Positions 34,279 to 43,310 of a stretch of 64,000 bases of DNA are shown one piece after another. The notes beneath the pieces are model-generated. The model saw only the letters and a list, made by a program, of their open reading frames with translations. It had not been told where the DNA came from and did no database searches. This DNA comes from Pseudactinotalea sp. HY158. GTDB taxonomy: Bacteria > Actinomycetota > Actinomycetes > Actinomycetales > Beutenbergiaceae. Position 1 is the stretch's first letter. The number at the start of each line of letters is the position of its first letter. The stretch spans positions 1,240,001 through 1,304,000 of the forward strand of contig NZ_CP045920.1 in assembly GCF_009660225.1 (NCBI RefSeq), in the 5' to 3' direction. Made by a program: the position numbers and the translations under genes.

Positions 34279-35334
34279 ATGGTGGATGATCATGGTGGAT
34301 CCGAGGGGCAGGCGGAACATGTGCACGTCGAGCTCGTGCTGTTCGACACTCGGCGGGCGATAGCCCGCACCGTCGAGAAGCTGCGTTCCCTGCGCCTGAT
34401 CGGCGTGGTCGAACGGGCCGACCACCCGGCAGACACGCTCGGCCGGGTCCGCGCGACGGTGCTCACGGCCGGGGACTCGGTGCTCACCGCCGGGCCCGAG
34501 GGCATCGCGCCGGGCAGGTCGATCGAGGAGACCGCCGAGCTGCTGCGCCGACAACTCGCGGCGGGCGTGCTCGCGCACGACTGCGCGGGCAACCAGCGCG
34601 CCGCCACGGTGCCGGCGAATATCGCCGACCGGATGCAGGGCGCCGGCGCCGAGCAGCAGGAGATCCGCCGGGTGTACGTGCTGCCGACCTCGTTCTCGGC
34701 AGAGAAGGCGGACATCGAGTTCCTGGCGTTCTGCGTGGGCGGTGCGATCACGCACGTGCAGGTCGGCGGGCGGGACGTACTGGTCGGATTCCCGCGGCGG
34801 CCGAGCACGTGGCCGAAGAGCCAACGCCCGGTCGTGCAGCTCATCGCCATGAGCGACCACGTCGAGGTCGCGGTCTACAGCACATCGGCGGTGCAGTGGT
34901 GGCGCGGACCGCTCAAGGCGGCACGGCAGCAGGCGGTGGTCAGCCTGCTCTCGGTCTGGAACGCGCCGCCGGTCCGACTCGTCGAGGACTCCGCCGGTCA
35001 CGGCCCCTACCCGGCCATGGTGCGCGGGCAGGCGATCGCCCTCGAGCGGCTCGGCCAGGCCGTGCCCTCGGTCCCGGAGGACTTCCCGGCGGCGGCCGGC
35101 CGGTCCCTGAGTGAACTGGGCCTGGACCGGGAGGCGATCGACGAATTCGTCGCCCTGGCCGCGAGCGAGTGGTCGGCGGAGCTGCTGCCGCGGCTCGTAC
35201 GCCTGCTCCGCCTTCCCGAGGAGGTGGCGTCCCTCGCCACCGGGGAGCTGACCGCGGACTCCCTGCCCGGGGCGGTGGCCGCCGATTCCACCGGTGCCCT
35301 GGCACAACTGACGGAGCGCCGCTACCGCCGCTGA
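34279..35334 (+). CDS. Unknown 351-aa protein at the end of the restriction row
   Basis: No known family is recognised. The translation looks like a real globular, mixed alpha/beta cytoplasmic protein: VELVLFDTRRAIARTVEKLR, EIRRVYVLPTSFSAEKADIE, EFLAFCVGGAITHVQVGGRD, LIAMSDHVEVAVYSTSAVQW. A C-terminal helical part follows (ELGLDREAIDEFVALAASEW). There is no signal peptide, membrane span or obvious catalytic motif. It follows the ArdC-like gene by 43 bp on the same strand. The first codons (MVDDHGGSEGQAEHVHVEL) could also start a little downstream. Confidence 0.65.
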   Translation: MVDDHGGSEGQAEHVHVELVLFDTRRAIARTVEKLRSLRLIGVVERADHPADTLGRVRATVLTAGDSVLTAGPEGIAPGRSIEETAELLRRQLAAGVLAHDCAGNQRAATVPANIADRMQGAGAEQQEIRRVYVLPTSFSAEKADIEFLAFCVGGAITHVQVGGRDVLVGFPRRPSTWPKSQRPVVQLIAMSDHVEVAVYSTSAVQWWRGPLKAARQQAVVSLLSVWNAPPVRLVEDSAGHGPYPAMVRGQAIALERLGQAVPSVPEDFPAAAGRSLSELGLDREAIDEFVALAASEWSAELLPRLVRLLRLPEEVASLATGELTADSLPGAVAADSTGALAQLTERRYRR

Positions 35335-35407
35335 CGTCGCGAGGCGCCCCCGCCGGCGCTCTCAGTCCAGGAGTGCTTCGGCCACCAACCGCGCCGGCGC
35401 TCTCCGC

Positions 35408-36640
35408 CTATCCGGACCGATGCAGCCGCTGCCCGTAGTCCTCGAGCACGCCGAGGATCCCGTCGTGCTGCCACACGCGGTTGCGGCGGAAGCCCGTGCG
35501 TTCGGCGAGTACGCCGCGTTCGGTCAGTTGGCCCAGGGCGCGCTGCGCCGTGACCTCGTTCAGGCCGAGCCGGGTGACCAGGAACGTGCTGGTGACGACC
35601 GGATGGGCGATGAGATGGGGCAGTACCGACCAGGCGCTCGCGTTCGTGCGGAGTCCGGCGAGCATGTCACGGGCGGCGTCGATCTGTCCGGCGAGGTCGT
35701 CGATGAGGCGGGTGCCGGTGGTGGCCGCGTAGCGGCCGGCCAGGGCGAACCGTTCGACGATCGGCCGGGCATCGCCCTCCCGGAAGCTCGTGAGCGCGTC
35801 GAAGTAGCCGGCCGTGTCCGTGAGAAGGCCGGCCGAGATCGGCGCCGTCGTGCTCTGCAGGATCCCCGCAGCGCGCAGCATGGCGTGCACGAGGGCGCGT
35901 CCCGTGCGGCCGTTACCGTCGGTGAACGGGTGGATCGTCTCGAACTGCGCGTGGGCGATCGCCGCCTGGGCGATGACCGGCAGGTCGGCGCGATCGACGA
36001 AGTGCATGAGATCGGCGATCGCGCCGGGCACCAGCTCCGGCTGTGGCGCCACGTGCGCCGCGCCCCGCGGGCTGACCGAGGACGTGCCGATCCACACCAA
36101 CTGGCGACGGAATCGTCCAGCGTGGTCCTCCCAGCCTGGTTGTCGCGTCATGAGCGCGGCGTGCATTCGCAGGATGGCATCCACGTCGAGCCGGTCCGCG
36201 AGATCCAGAGCGGCCTCCATGGCCCGCACGTTCGCCACCACGAGCGCCGCATTGGCGCTGGTGGACTGGTCCACCTCTGCCATCGCCAACTGCCGGGCGC
36301 TCACGGTGAGGTTCTCGATCTGGGAGGAGGAGGACGATTCGCTGCGAAGGAGCACGGCACTCATCGGACCGAGCGTCGGGCTCGATGCGCCGAGAGTGGC
36401 TGCGGCATACCTGTCGAACCGCGTGAGATCGGTGGCCGCCTCCTCGATTTCTGCGGTGAGATCCGCTGGGATCGCCGGGCGATAGTCGATCAGTGAGGGC
36501 GGCACGCTCGATGAATAGGGGCCCGATCCCGCCCGTAGACGCGCCCGTGACGTCATCCCGTCCGGCTCCGCAAGCCACTCGTGCTCTTCGTCACCCGTGG
36601 CAGGGACCGGCAGCGGCTCGTCGGACGGACGCTTCAGCAT
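35408..36640 (-). CDS. Fic family protein (probable AMP transferase) with HTH tail
   Basis: A 410-aa protein. The Fic motif HPFTDGNGRTGR (residues 237-248) is complete, with catalytic H237. The inhibitory helix motif S-x-x-x-E-N is present as SSQIEN (105-110), so it belongs to the N-terminally autoinhibited class II type. N-terminal Fic_N-like residues (~45-130) include RPAIPADLTAEIEE. The C terminus (~345-400) is a winged-helix-like region (RLGLNEVTAQRALGQLTERG). Fic enzymes transfer AMP from ATP to hydroxyl side chains of target proteins; the target is unknown. An inverted repeat just upstream may be its own operator. It faces the unknown 351-aa gene tail to tail. Confidence 0.9.
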   Translation of the reverse strand: MLKRPSDEPLPVPATGDEEHEWLAEPDGMTSRARLRAGSGPYSSSVPPSLIDYRPAIPADLTAEIEEAATDLTRFDRYAAATLGASSPTLGPMSAVLLRSESSSSSQIENLTVSARQLAMAEVDQSTSANAALVVANVRAMEAALDLADRLDVDAILRMHAALMTRQPGWEDHAGRFRRQLVWIGTSSVSPRGAAHVAPQPELVPGAIADLMHFVDRADLPVIAQAAIAHAQFETIHPFTDGNGRTGRALVHAMLRAAGILQSTTAPISAGLLTDTAGYFDALTSFREGDARPIVERFALAGRYAATTGTRLIDDLAGQIDAARDMLAGLRTNASAWSVLPHLIAHPVVTSTFLVTRLGLNEVTAQRALGQLTERGVLAERTGFRRNRVWQHDGILGVLEDYGQRLHRSG

Positions 36641-36650
36641 GAGATCAGTT

Positions 36651-36679
36651 TACTTACACTTAAGGGACAAGCGTAAGTA
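36651..36679. promoter_or_regulatory. Inverted repeat in the fic promoter
   Basis: TACTTAC (36651-36657) and GTAAGTA (36673-36679) are perfect 7-bp arms separated by 15 bp, starting 11 bp upstream of the fic start codon. The position fits autoregulation by the winged-helix end of the Fic protein. Confidence 0.45.
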
Positions 36680-36815
36680 TGTCGATCCTGTACTTCCAGT
36701 TCGCGCGCGACGCCTCGACCATCGGAGCGGCCGGGCGCGGCTCCTGGAGTGACGTTCCGATACGGACCGGGACGTCGGCCCCCAGGCCCGCGGGTCGTCC
36801 TGCGGTCCGCAGGCG

Positions 36816-37436
36816 TCAGGCGTTCGCGACCGTGAAGCGGGCGTTGCGCACGGACGGCTCCTTGATCTCGTCCAGCACCGCGGCGGCCAGCGTTCCGGAA
36901 CTGACGTAGTCGCCCACCGGCTCGTCGCCCCCGATACGCCGCTCGGCGCTCGCCTCGCCCGGACCGATCTCGGGCGAAGGCGACACGATCACCCAATCGA
37001 GCCGGGCGCCGTCCGCACGATACAACTCGAGCATCTGCGAGGCCGTGCGCGACTCCTTGACGTACGCCTCGGGAAACCCGGGGGAGTCGACGAGGCGCGC
37101 ACCGTCCTCACCGTGCAGGCTGCCCGCACCGCCGAGGACGACCAGCCGCGCCGAGGGCGCCGCCGCGATGATGCCCCGGTGGGCCTGCAGGTACGGCTCG
37201 TGCGGGCCGCCCGTGCGATCCGGCGGCACGGACACCACCACGACGTCACTGCCGGCCGCGCGGCGCACGAAGTCGCCGGTGTCGGCCAGGTCGCCGCGCT
37301 CGTACGTGACGCCCTCGACCGGATTCTCGGGCGCATGCCGCGAGACGCCGGTGACCGAGTGCCCCCGCCGCGCCGCCTCCCGGGTGATGTCCTGGCCGAT
37401 CATGCCGGTCGTTCCGTAGATGGTGATGGCGCTCAT
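36816..37436 (-). CDS. NAD(P)-binding (atypical SDR) oxidoreductase
   Basis: A 206-aa Rossmann protein of the NmrA/YwnB-like atypical SDR type. The nucleotide-binding motif is YGTTGMIGQDI (G-x-x-G-x-x-G), followed by GHSVTGVSRH, VTYERGDLAD, SDVVVVSVPP and RLVVLGGAGSLH, with a YVKESR stretch in the place of the Y-x-x-x-K region. Such proteins are anti-sigma/NAD(P)-sensor-like proteins or reductases of unknown substrate. Start ATG 37436 (MSAITIYGTTG). It lies between fic and the carbohydrate cassette and is not obviously linked to either. Confidence 0.85.
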   Translation of the reverse strand: MSAITIYGTTGMIGQDITREAARRGHSVTGVSRHAPENPVEGVTYERGDLADTGDFVRRAAGSDVVVVSVPPDRTGGPHEPYLQAHRGIIAAAPSARLVVLGGAGSLHGEDGARLVDSPGFPEAYVKESRTASQMLELYRADGARLDWVIVSPSPEIGPGEASAERRIGGDEPVGDYVSSGTLAAAVLDEIKEPSVRNARFTVANA

Positions 37437-37513
37437 GCGTGTCTCCGCGTGGTGGATGGATCGTTCACCCACCCGAACAGGTCGACGCCGTGATTTCTTC
37501 CGGGCGCATGGGG

Positions 37514-39595
37514 TCAGCTCGACCGGGGCCTCGCCGGCCGGGGCGCGGTGGCGATGACCCGCACGGCCGGGTCGCACTCGACCCGAAGCGCCCGGTCGTC
37601 ACCGCCTGCCGCCGTGAGGGTCAGGGGGCGTCCGCCGACGCGCAGGCCGGCCACGCGCGATGCCACGGCGCCGCCGTGGCCGCCGTGGCTGCCGACCATC
37701 CTGATGGTCCCGTGTGGCATGTCGGGCGCGAGGCCCCACGGCGCGGTCGCCAGCACCACCCCCGCGGCGGCGGCCCACGCCTGCGGGCGGCACGAGGCCG
37801 GGTACGGCACCGGCCGCCCTTCCCCCGAGAACAGCTCGGGAAGGCGGTAGTCGAAGGCGGGTGCGGCGCTCAGCAGCAGGGTCGCCAATTCCGCTGCATG
37901 CAGCGTGAAGCCGGCCCGGGACAGGTTCATCACCGCAATCGCCGTGTCGTGAGACCAGATGCTGCCGCCGTGGTAGCTCAGTGGCCAGAAGCCCCCCTGC
38001 CCCTGCGCGAGGGTCCGCAGCCCGGTGGGAGCGGCCAGCTCCGGCCCGAGGAGCCGGTCGGCGACCGCCTGCTCGTCGGCCGGGCTCAGGATGCCGGTGC
38101 CGATGAGATGACCGATATTCGACGTCAGGGAGTCGACGGGGCGCTTCGCGCCGTCGAGCGCGATGGCCGGGTAGCGCCCCCGGGTGTCGTCGACCCAGAA
38201 CTGTTCGTTGAAACGGCGCCTCAAACCCTCGGCCCACGTGCGCCAACGGGTTCCGTCCCGCCCGAACGCCTCGAGCAACTGCGCCCCTCCGACGGCCGCC
38301 TCGTAGGCGTATCCCTGGACCTCGACGAGTGCGACGGCGCCGTCGGCGAGCGTGCCGTCCCGGAACCGCACCGAATCGGCGGAATCCTTCCACCCCTGGT
38401 TCGCCAGACCGGTGCCGGACTCGTCGAAGTACTCCAGGAAGGAGTCGCCGTCCGCATCCCCGTGGTCGACCTGCCATGCCAGGGCCGCCTCGAGGTTTCC
38501 CAGCAGCGGCTCGATCTCCTCGCTCGGCATCCCCCAGCGCCACGCATCGACCAGCAGGTTGATCCACAGGCTCGTCGCGTCGATCGTTCCGTAGTACTCA
38601 CTCGGCAGCTGCGCACCGGTGTCGAGGTGCTGGCTCGCCGCCCGGATCTCGTGCATGATCTTGCCCGGCTGCTCGGCCGTGGCCGGATCGTCTCGCGTGC
38701 CCTGCCGGCGTGCGAGGGTCCGCAGCGTGCCCCCCGCCAATTCCGTGCCCAGCGGCAGCAGCATCCGGGCGGTCCAGAGGCTGTCGCGGCCGAAGAGGGT
38801 GAAGAACCACGGGGCGCCGGCGGCGACGAACACGTCGTTCGGCGCGTCTCGGGTCGACATGACCAGCCCGGAGAGATCCTCGAGGGAGGTGCTCAGCAGT
38901 CGCGCCAGGCGGTGGTCCGGGCCCTCGACCGTGGCCGCGAGCGGCGGCATCCAGGCCGGCGCCGTCACGACGGATCGAGCATCGTCGGCGCGGACGGCCC
39001 ACGTGATGCCCGTCTCGCCTCGCGCCGGTATCCGAACGCGCCACGTGGCCACCGCGCCGACCTCGGAGCGTTCGAGGGTGGCACCCGGGCAGTCGACGGC
39101 CACGGTCAACCCGTCCCGCCGCCAGGCGACCTCGCCGTCGGTCGCGGGTTCCGGGCGAACCGGCGGGCCGCCCCGCCCCTGCTTGACCAGCGACATGTCG
39201 GCCAGGTCGGTGGCCAGGTGGATCGTGACCACGGCCTCGAGATCCTCCGGCAGCGCCGAGCTGAGCACGATCCGCTCCTCGACGGTTCGCCGTGAGACCG
39301 ACCGGATGCGGTCGCATCGGACCTCGGGATCCGCTCCGGGACCGTCGATATTCCGTGGCACGTAGACGATCCGCGCCCGGTCGGCCCCCTCGATCGCCGA
39401 GAAGACGTGTTCGGGTTCCGCACCCACCCCGTCGGTGCCGATCTCGAGCCGGGCCTCGTTCAGGACCCGGGTGTCGGCGCAGTACACGCCGTCCACGTGC
39501 CCTCCCGGACCGATCTGCCCGTCCGGACCCGACCACGCCTGCATCGGCGCCTCGAGCACCGCGAGCCGGTCGTGAAGAAGTGGTTGTAACGGCAT
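37514..39595 (-). CDS. Glycogen-debranching-type glycosidase (amylo-alpha-1,6-glucosidase family)
   Basis: A 693-aa protein. The N-terminal beta domain (HDRLAVLEAPMQAWSGPDGQ, GVYCADTRVLNEARLEIG) is the N-terminal GDE domain. The C-terminal (alpha/alpha)6 barrel starts near residue 270 and shows FTLFGRDSLWTARMLLPLG, DATSLWINLLVDAW, LEYFDESGTGLANQGWKDSA and YHGGSIWSHDTAIAVM, typical of GDE_C/GH63-like enzymes, including the acidic residues in G-W-K-D-S and W-x-H-D. It should cleave alpha-glucosidic linkages of an imported oligosaccharide in the cytoplasm (no signal peptide). Start ATG 39595 has an AAGAGGAG site. It diverges from lacI over a shared operator. Confidence 0.88.
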   Translation of the reverse strand: MPLQPLLHDRLAVLEAPMQAWSGPDGQIGPGGHVDGVYCADTRVLNEARLEIGTDGVGAEPEHVFSAIEGADRARIVYVPRNIDGPGADPEVRCDRIRSVSRRTVEERIVLSSALPEDLEAVVTIHLATDLADMSLVKQGRGGPPVRPEPATDGEVAWRRDGLTVAVDCPGATLERSEVGAVATWRVRIPARGETGITWAVRADDARSVVTAPAWMPPLAATVEGPDHRLARLLSTSLEDLSGLVMSTRDAPNDVFVAAGAPWFFTLFGRDSLWTARMLLPLGTELAGGTLRTLARRQGTRDDPATAEQPGKIMHEIRAASQHLDTGAQLPSEYYGTIDATSLWINLLVDAWRWGMPSEEIEPLLGNLEAALAWQVDHGDADGDSFLEYFDESGTGLANQGWKDSADSVRFRDGTLADGAVALVEVQGYAYEAAVGGAQLLEAFGRDGTRWRTWAEGLRRRFNEQFWVDDTRGRYPAIALDGAKRPVDSLTSNIGHLIGTGILSPADEQAVADRLLGPELAAPTGLRTLAQGQGGFWPLSYHGGSIWSHDTAIAVMNLSRAGFTLHAAELATLLLSAAPAFDYRLPELFSGEGRPVPYPASCRPQAWAAAAGVVLATAPWGLAPDMPHGTIRMVGSHGGHGGAVASRVAGLRVGGRPLTLTAAGGDDRALRVECDPAVRVIATAPRPARPRSS

Positions 39596-39644
39596 GGGGC
39601 TCTCCTCTTGACAGTCGGTGGATCGGGTTCGGACCATAGAACTA

Positions 39645-39660
39645 GTTTGAGCGTTCAAAC
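39645..39660. promoter_or_regulatory. LacI-type operator between the glycosidase and regulator genes
   Basis: GTTTGAGCGTTCAAAC: arms GTTTGA and TCAAAC around a central CpG, the usual symmetry of LacI-family sites. It lies 50 bp upstream of the glycosidase start, overlapping the probable promoter (TATGGT at 39632-39637 on the minus strand may be a -10). Confidence 0.7.
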
Positions 39661-39764
39661 CGGCGACTGGCCATCGCAACGGCAGACCAAAACGACCCGC
39701 TCTCCCGACCCCACGGTCGGGGGGCGGTGTCCGGTTCGGCGACGGGCGAGCAAGGAGGCAGAGC

Positions 39765-40766
39765 ATGGTTGCTCCACGCGTCACTGTGGCCACGGTCGCT
39801 GCTGCGGCGGGGGTCTCCCGTCAGACCGTGTCGAACACGCTCAACTGCCCCCAGGTGGTCCGGCCCGACACCCGCGATCGGGTGTTGGCCGCCGTCGAGC
39901 AGCTCGACTACCACCCCTCCCTCGCCGCTCGCCAGCTCAAGACGGGTCGATCCCGCGTCTTCGGGTACGGGCTGCGGACCACCCGGGCCTCGAGCCCGGA
40001 CCCGATCGGGGACCGCTTCATCCACGCCCTCGCCTCCGCCGCCCAGGCCCACGGCTACCGGATCCTGCTGTTCGCGACCGTCGACGACCTGGATGAGATC
40101 GCCCACTATCGGAAGTTGCGCCTGCAGGCCGACCTCGACGGATTCGCCGTCACGAACACCCATCGAGACGATCCGCGCGGGAATTGGCTCTCGAAGTCCT
40201 CGACACCGTACGTCACCTTCGGCCGGGCATGGTCGGACGCCGCATCCCCGCATCCGTGGGTCGATGTCGACGGCGCGGCGGGGGTCGCGCTCGCGGTCGG
40301 CCACCTGTGGGAGCTGGGCCACCGGCGGATCGGCTTCCTGGGATGGCCCCAGGGCTCCGGGGTGGGTGACGACCGATTCCACGGATGGCGCGACGCCCTC
40401 CTCGCCCGCGGGGTCCAGCCCGGCGAGGCGTCACCCTGGCACCGCGCGTGCGAGAACGCGACCGATGCGGCAACGGCGGCCGCGCGCGATCTGCTATCGG
40501 CCGTGACGGCCGTCGTGTGCGTCTCCGACATCGTGGCCCTGGGAGCCATGACCGCACGATCCGAACTCGGGCTGTCGACGTCGATCGTCGGGTTCGACGA
40601 CTCCCCGGTCGCCCACGCGATCGGCCTCACCTCGATCGCCCAGCCGCTGACCCGGGTCGCGGACGCCGTCCTCGAACGGCTCATCCACCCGACGATGCCC
40701 AACGCGCTCATCGAACCCAGCCTCACCCGACGTTCGTCAACATCCCCGGTCCAGTCCGGCGGCTGA
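39765..40766 (+). CDS. LacI family transcriptional regulator
   Basis: A 333-aa repressor. The HTH (VTVATVAAAAGVSRQTVSNT) and hinge helix (RDRVLAAVEQLDYHPSLAAR) form residues 1-60; the periplasmic-binding-like effector domain follows (HGYRILLFATVDDLDEIAHY, HLWELGHRRIGFLGWPQGSG, TAVVCVSDIVALGAM, SIVGFDDSPVAHAIGLTSIA). It should sense the sugar carried by the adjacent importer and bind the palindrome at 39645-39660. Start ATG 39765 behind AAGGAGGCAG. The importer genes follow 24 bp later in the same direction. Confidence 0.94.
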   Translation: MVAPRVTVATVAAAAGVSRQTVSNTLNCPQVVRPDTRDRVLAAVEQLDYHPSLAARQLKTGRSRVFGYGLRTTRASSPDPIGDRFIHALASAAQAHGYRILLFATVDDLDEIAHYRKLRLQADLDGFAVTNTHRDDPRGNWLSKSSTPYVTFGRAWSDAASPHPWVDVDGAAGVALAVGHLWELGHRRIGFLGWPQGSGVGDDRFHGWRDALLARGVQPGEASPWHRACENATDAATAAARDLLSAVTAVVCVSDIVALGAMTARSELGLSTSIVGFDDSPVAHAIGLTSIAQPLTRVADAVLERLIHPTMPNALIEPSLTRRSSTSPVQSGG

Positions 40767-40790
40767 GCTATCACCCGAACGGAGAGAAAG

Positions 40791-42047
40791 ATGAAGACAC
40801 GAACATGGCTCTCGACCCTGACCCTCGTGAGCGCCGGCGCGCTCGCCCTGACCGCCTGTGGCGGCGGGGGAGGGTTCGACGACGACAACGGCGGCGGCGG
40901 TGCCACGGAGGGTTCGAGCGGCTCGGGCGGTGGCTCGCTCACGCTCCTCATCGGTTCATCCGGTGAGGCCGAGACGAAGGCCGTCAAGGACGCCGCGGCC
41001 ACCTGGTCCAAGAGCTCCGGCGTGGATGTCACCGTGCAGGTGGCCGCCGACCTCAACCAGCAGCTGAGTCAGGGTTTCGCGGCAAGCTCGCCGCCCGACC
41101 TGTTCTACCTGAGCACCGACCAGGTCGCCGCCTATGCCAACAACGGCTCGCTCGCCGCGTACTTCGACAAGCTCGACAACACCGCGGACTTCTACCCGAA
41201 CCTGGTCTCCGCGTTCACCGTCGGCGGCACGACCTACTGCGCGCCGAAGGACTTCTCCACTCTCGCACTCGTGATCAACACGGACATGTGGAAGGACGCC
41301 GGGCTGACCGACAGCGACATCCCCACGACCTGGGACGACCTGTCGAACGTCGCGGCGAAGCTGACGACGAGTGATCACGCCGGCCTGAGCTTCACCCCCG
41401 AATGGGCGCGAATCGGCGCCTTCATGGCCGAGGCGGGCGGGTCCCTGGTCAACGACGACGGCACCAAGGCCACCGTCGATTCCCCCGAGAACCTCAAGGC
41501 CCTGAAGTACGTCCAGAGCCTGCTCGAGAGCGGCAACGCCAAGTTCGCGGCCGACCTCGGCGCCGGGTGGGGCGGCGAGGCGCTCGGAATCGGCAAGGCA
41601 GCGATGGTGATCGAGGGCAACTGGATCGTCGGCGCGATGGCCAGCGACTATCCCAAGATCAACTACAAGGTGGTCGAGCTCCCCGCCGGCCCGGCGGGAA
41701 AGGGCACGTTGCTGTTCACGAACTGCTGGGGCGTGGCGACGGGCGGTGACGTCGCCGATGCCACGAAGTTCGTCGAGTTCCTCACCAGCGCCGATCAACA
41801 GATGGCCTTCGCGAAGGCGTTCGGCGTCATGCCCTCGATCCAGTCGGTTCGCGACCAGTGGGCGAAGGAGTTCCCCGACCAGGCGGCCTTCATCGCCGGC
41901 GCCGACTACGCCGAGTCGGGTCCGGTGAACGAAGGCGCATCCGTCGTCATCTCCGACTTCAACTCGCAGCTGCAGGGACTTCCCGGCGCCGACCCCGCGC
42001 AGATCCTCAAGTCGGTGCAACAGAACCTGGCCGCGACACTGGATTAG
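40791..42047 (+). CDS. Sugar ABC transporter substrate-binding lipoprotein
   Basis: A 418-aa extracellular solute-binding protein family 1 member. Signal WLSTLTLVSAGALALTACGG has a lipobox L-T-A-C (cysteine ~23), followed by a Gly/Asp linker. SBP_bac_1 features are WSKSSGVDVTVQVAADLNQQ, YLSTDQVAAYANNGSLAAYF, IPTTWDDLSNVAAKL and AAMVIEGNWIVGAM. The ligand is probably an oligosaccharide, perhaps alpha-glucosidic given the neighbouring enzyme. The ribosome site is GGAGAGAAAG. Confidence 0.93.
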   Translation: MKTRTWLSTLTLVSAGALALTACGGGGGFDDDNGGGGATEGSSGSGGGSLTLLIGSSGEAETKAVKDAAATWSKSSGVDVTVQVAADLNQQLSQGFAASSPPDLFYLSTDQVAAYANNGSLAAYFDKLDNTADFYPNLVSAFTVGGTTYCAPKDFSTLALVINTDMWKDAGLTDSDIPTTWDDLSNVAAKLTTSDHAGLSFTPEWARIGAFMAEAGGSLVNDDGTKATVDSPENLKALKYVQSLLESGNAKFAADLGAGWGGEALGIGKAAMVIEGNWIVGAMASDYPKINYKVVELPAGPAGKGTLLFTNCWGVATGGDVADATKFVEFLTSADQQMAFAKAFGVMPSIQSVRDQWAKEFPDQAAFIAGADYAESGPVNEGASVVISDFNSQLQGLPGADPAQILKSVQQNLAATLD

Positions 42048-42143
42048 CCATCCCCGGTCGCCGGGCCCCTCGGTGAGCCGATCGGCCCGGCCCACAGCCT
42101 CGGCGCCGTGCGGATCGCGCGCACGGCAGGAAGGGGTCTCGAC

Positions 42144-43310
42144 ATGAGCGACGCGCATGGCTCCACGAGAAGCGGCAGGATCCGCACCCCGGGAGCGTGG
42201 TCGAAACGAAACCGGCCCCAGGCGATCTCCGGGTGGATCTTCATCGCCCCCGCGGTCGTGCTGCTGCTGCTGTTCCTCGTGCTGCCGATCATCATGGCCG
42301 CGTGGGTGAGCGTGTCCGACTGGAGCGGCCGCGGCAGCCCCTTCAGTTCGAACGTCTCGTTCGTCGGGGCCGACAACTACGCCACCCTGACGACGCAGGG
42401 AGGGCTCGCAGAGAAGGACTTCGCGGTCTCGCTCCGGAACAACGTCTACTACGTGATTCTCGTCGTGCCGATCCAGACGGCCCTGTCGCTGACCCTGGCG
42501 GTCATGGTGAACCGGCGGCTGCTGCGCGCTCGCGGATTCTTCCGGACCGCGTTCTACTTCCCGTCGGTCACGAGTTCGGTGGCGATCACCGTCCTGTTCC
42601 TGTTCCTCTTCTCCCCGGAGGGGGCCGTGAACAAGGCGCTGTCGTACCTGAGCGTCGACGGCCCGAACTGGATGTCCGAACCGCGCGGCCTGGTGCACCT
42701 CCTCCTCGGGGCCTTCGGCGTCGATCACAGCCCCGCCGCCCTCCAGGCGAGTCCGCTGCTGGGTCTGTCGTGGTGGGAGTGGATCGCCGGGCCGAGCGTG
42801 GCGATGACGGTGTTCATCATCATGGCCATCTTCACGACCTCCGGCACGTTCATGCTGCTGTTCATCGCGGCGCTGCAGAGCATCGGGGAGGAGATCGATG
42901 ACGCGTCGCGCGTCGACGGCGCCACGGCCTGGCAGCGCTTCAGCCGGGTCACGGTCCCGATGCTGCGCCCGACCCTGTTCACGGTGATCACGCTCGGCCT
43001 GATCGGCACGTGGCAGGTGTTCGACCAGATCTACACCGGCACGAAGGGTGCCCCCGCCAAGACCACGCTGACCCCCGCGTATCTCTCTTATGAGGCCTCC
43101 TTCGAGCGGCAGCACTGGGGCGAAGGCGCCGCGATCGCGTTCATCCTCTTCGCGATCATCGTCATCATGACGATCGTGCAACGCGCGACCCTGCGCGAGC
43201 ACACCACCGTGCCCCGACGGCACCGGTTCGTGTTCGGCGACGGGACCACGATCGCCGACCGCAAGAAGCAGTCGAAGGCCCCCGGCACGGAGGAGGACGG
43301 TCATGTCTGA
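42144..43310 (+). CDS. Sugar ABC transporter permease (MalF-like)
   Basis: A 388-aa permease. It shows GWIFIAPAVVLLLLFLVLPI and six predicted membrane helices. The cytoplasmic EAA loop is present as EIDDASRVDGATAWQRFSRV with TVPMLRPTLF. A ~55-residue insert (YLSVDGPNWMSEPRGLVHLL to SWWEWIAGPS) between helices is longer than usual. Start chosen at ATG 42144 (MSDAHGSTRSG) behind AAGGGG; an in-frame GTG at 42108 is possible. The stop overlaps the next gene by 8 bp. Confidence 0.93.
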   Translation: MSDAHGSTRSGRIRTPGAWSKRNRPQAISGWIFIAPAVVLLLLFLVLPIIMAAWVSVSDWSGRGSPFSSNVSFVGADNYATLTTQGGLAEKDFAVSLRNNVYYVILVVPIQTALSLTLAVMVNRRLLRARGFFRTAFYFPSVTSSVAITVLFLFLFSPEGAVNKALSYLSVDGPNWMSEPRGLVHLLLGAFGVDHSPAALQASPLLGLSWWEWIAGPSVAMTVFIIMAIFTTSGTFMLLFIAALQSIGEEIDDASRVDGATAWQRFSRVTVPMLRPTLFTVITLGLIGTWQVFDQIYTGTKGAPAKTTLTPAYLSYEASFERQHWGEGAAIAFILFAIIVIMTIVQRATLREHTTVPRRHRFVFGDGTTIADRKKQSKAPGTEEDGHV

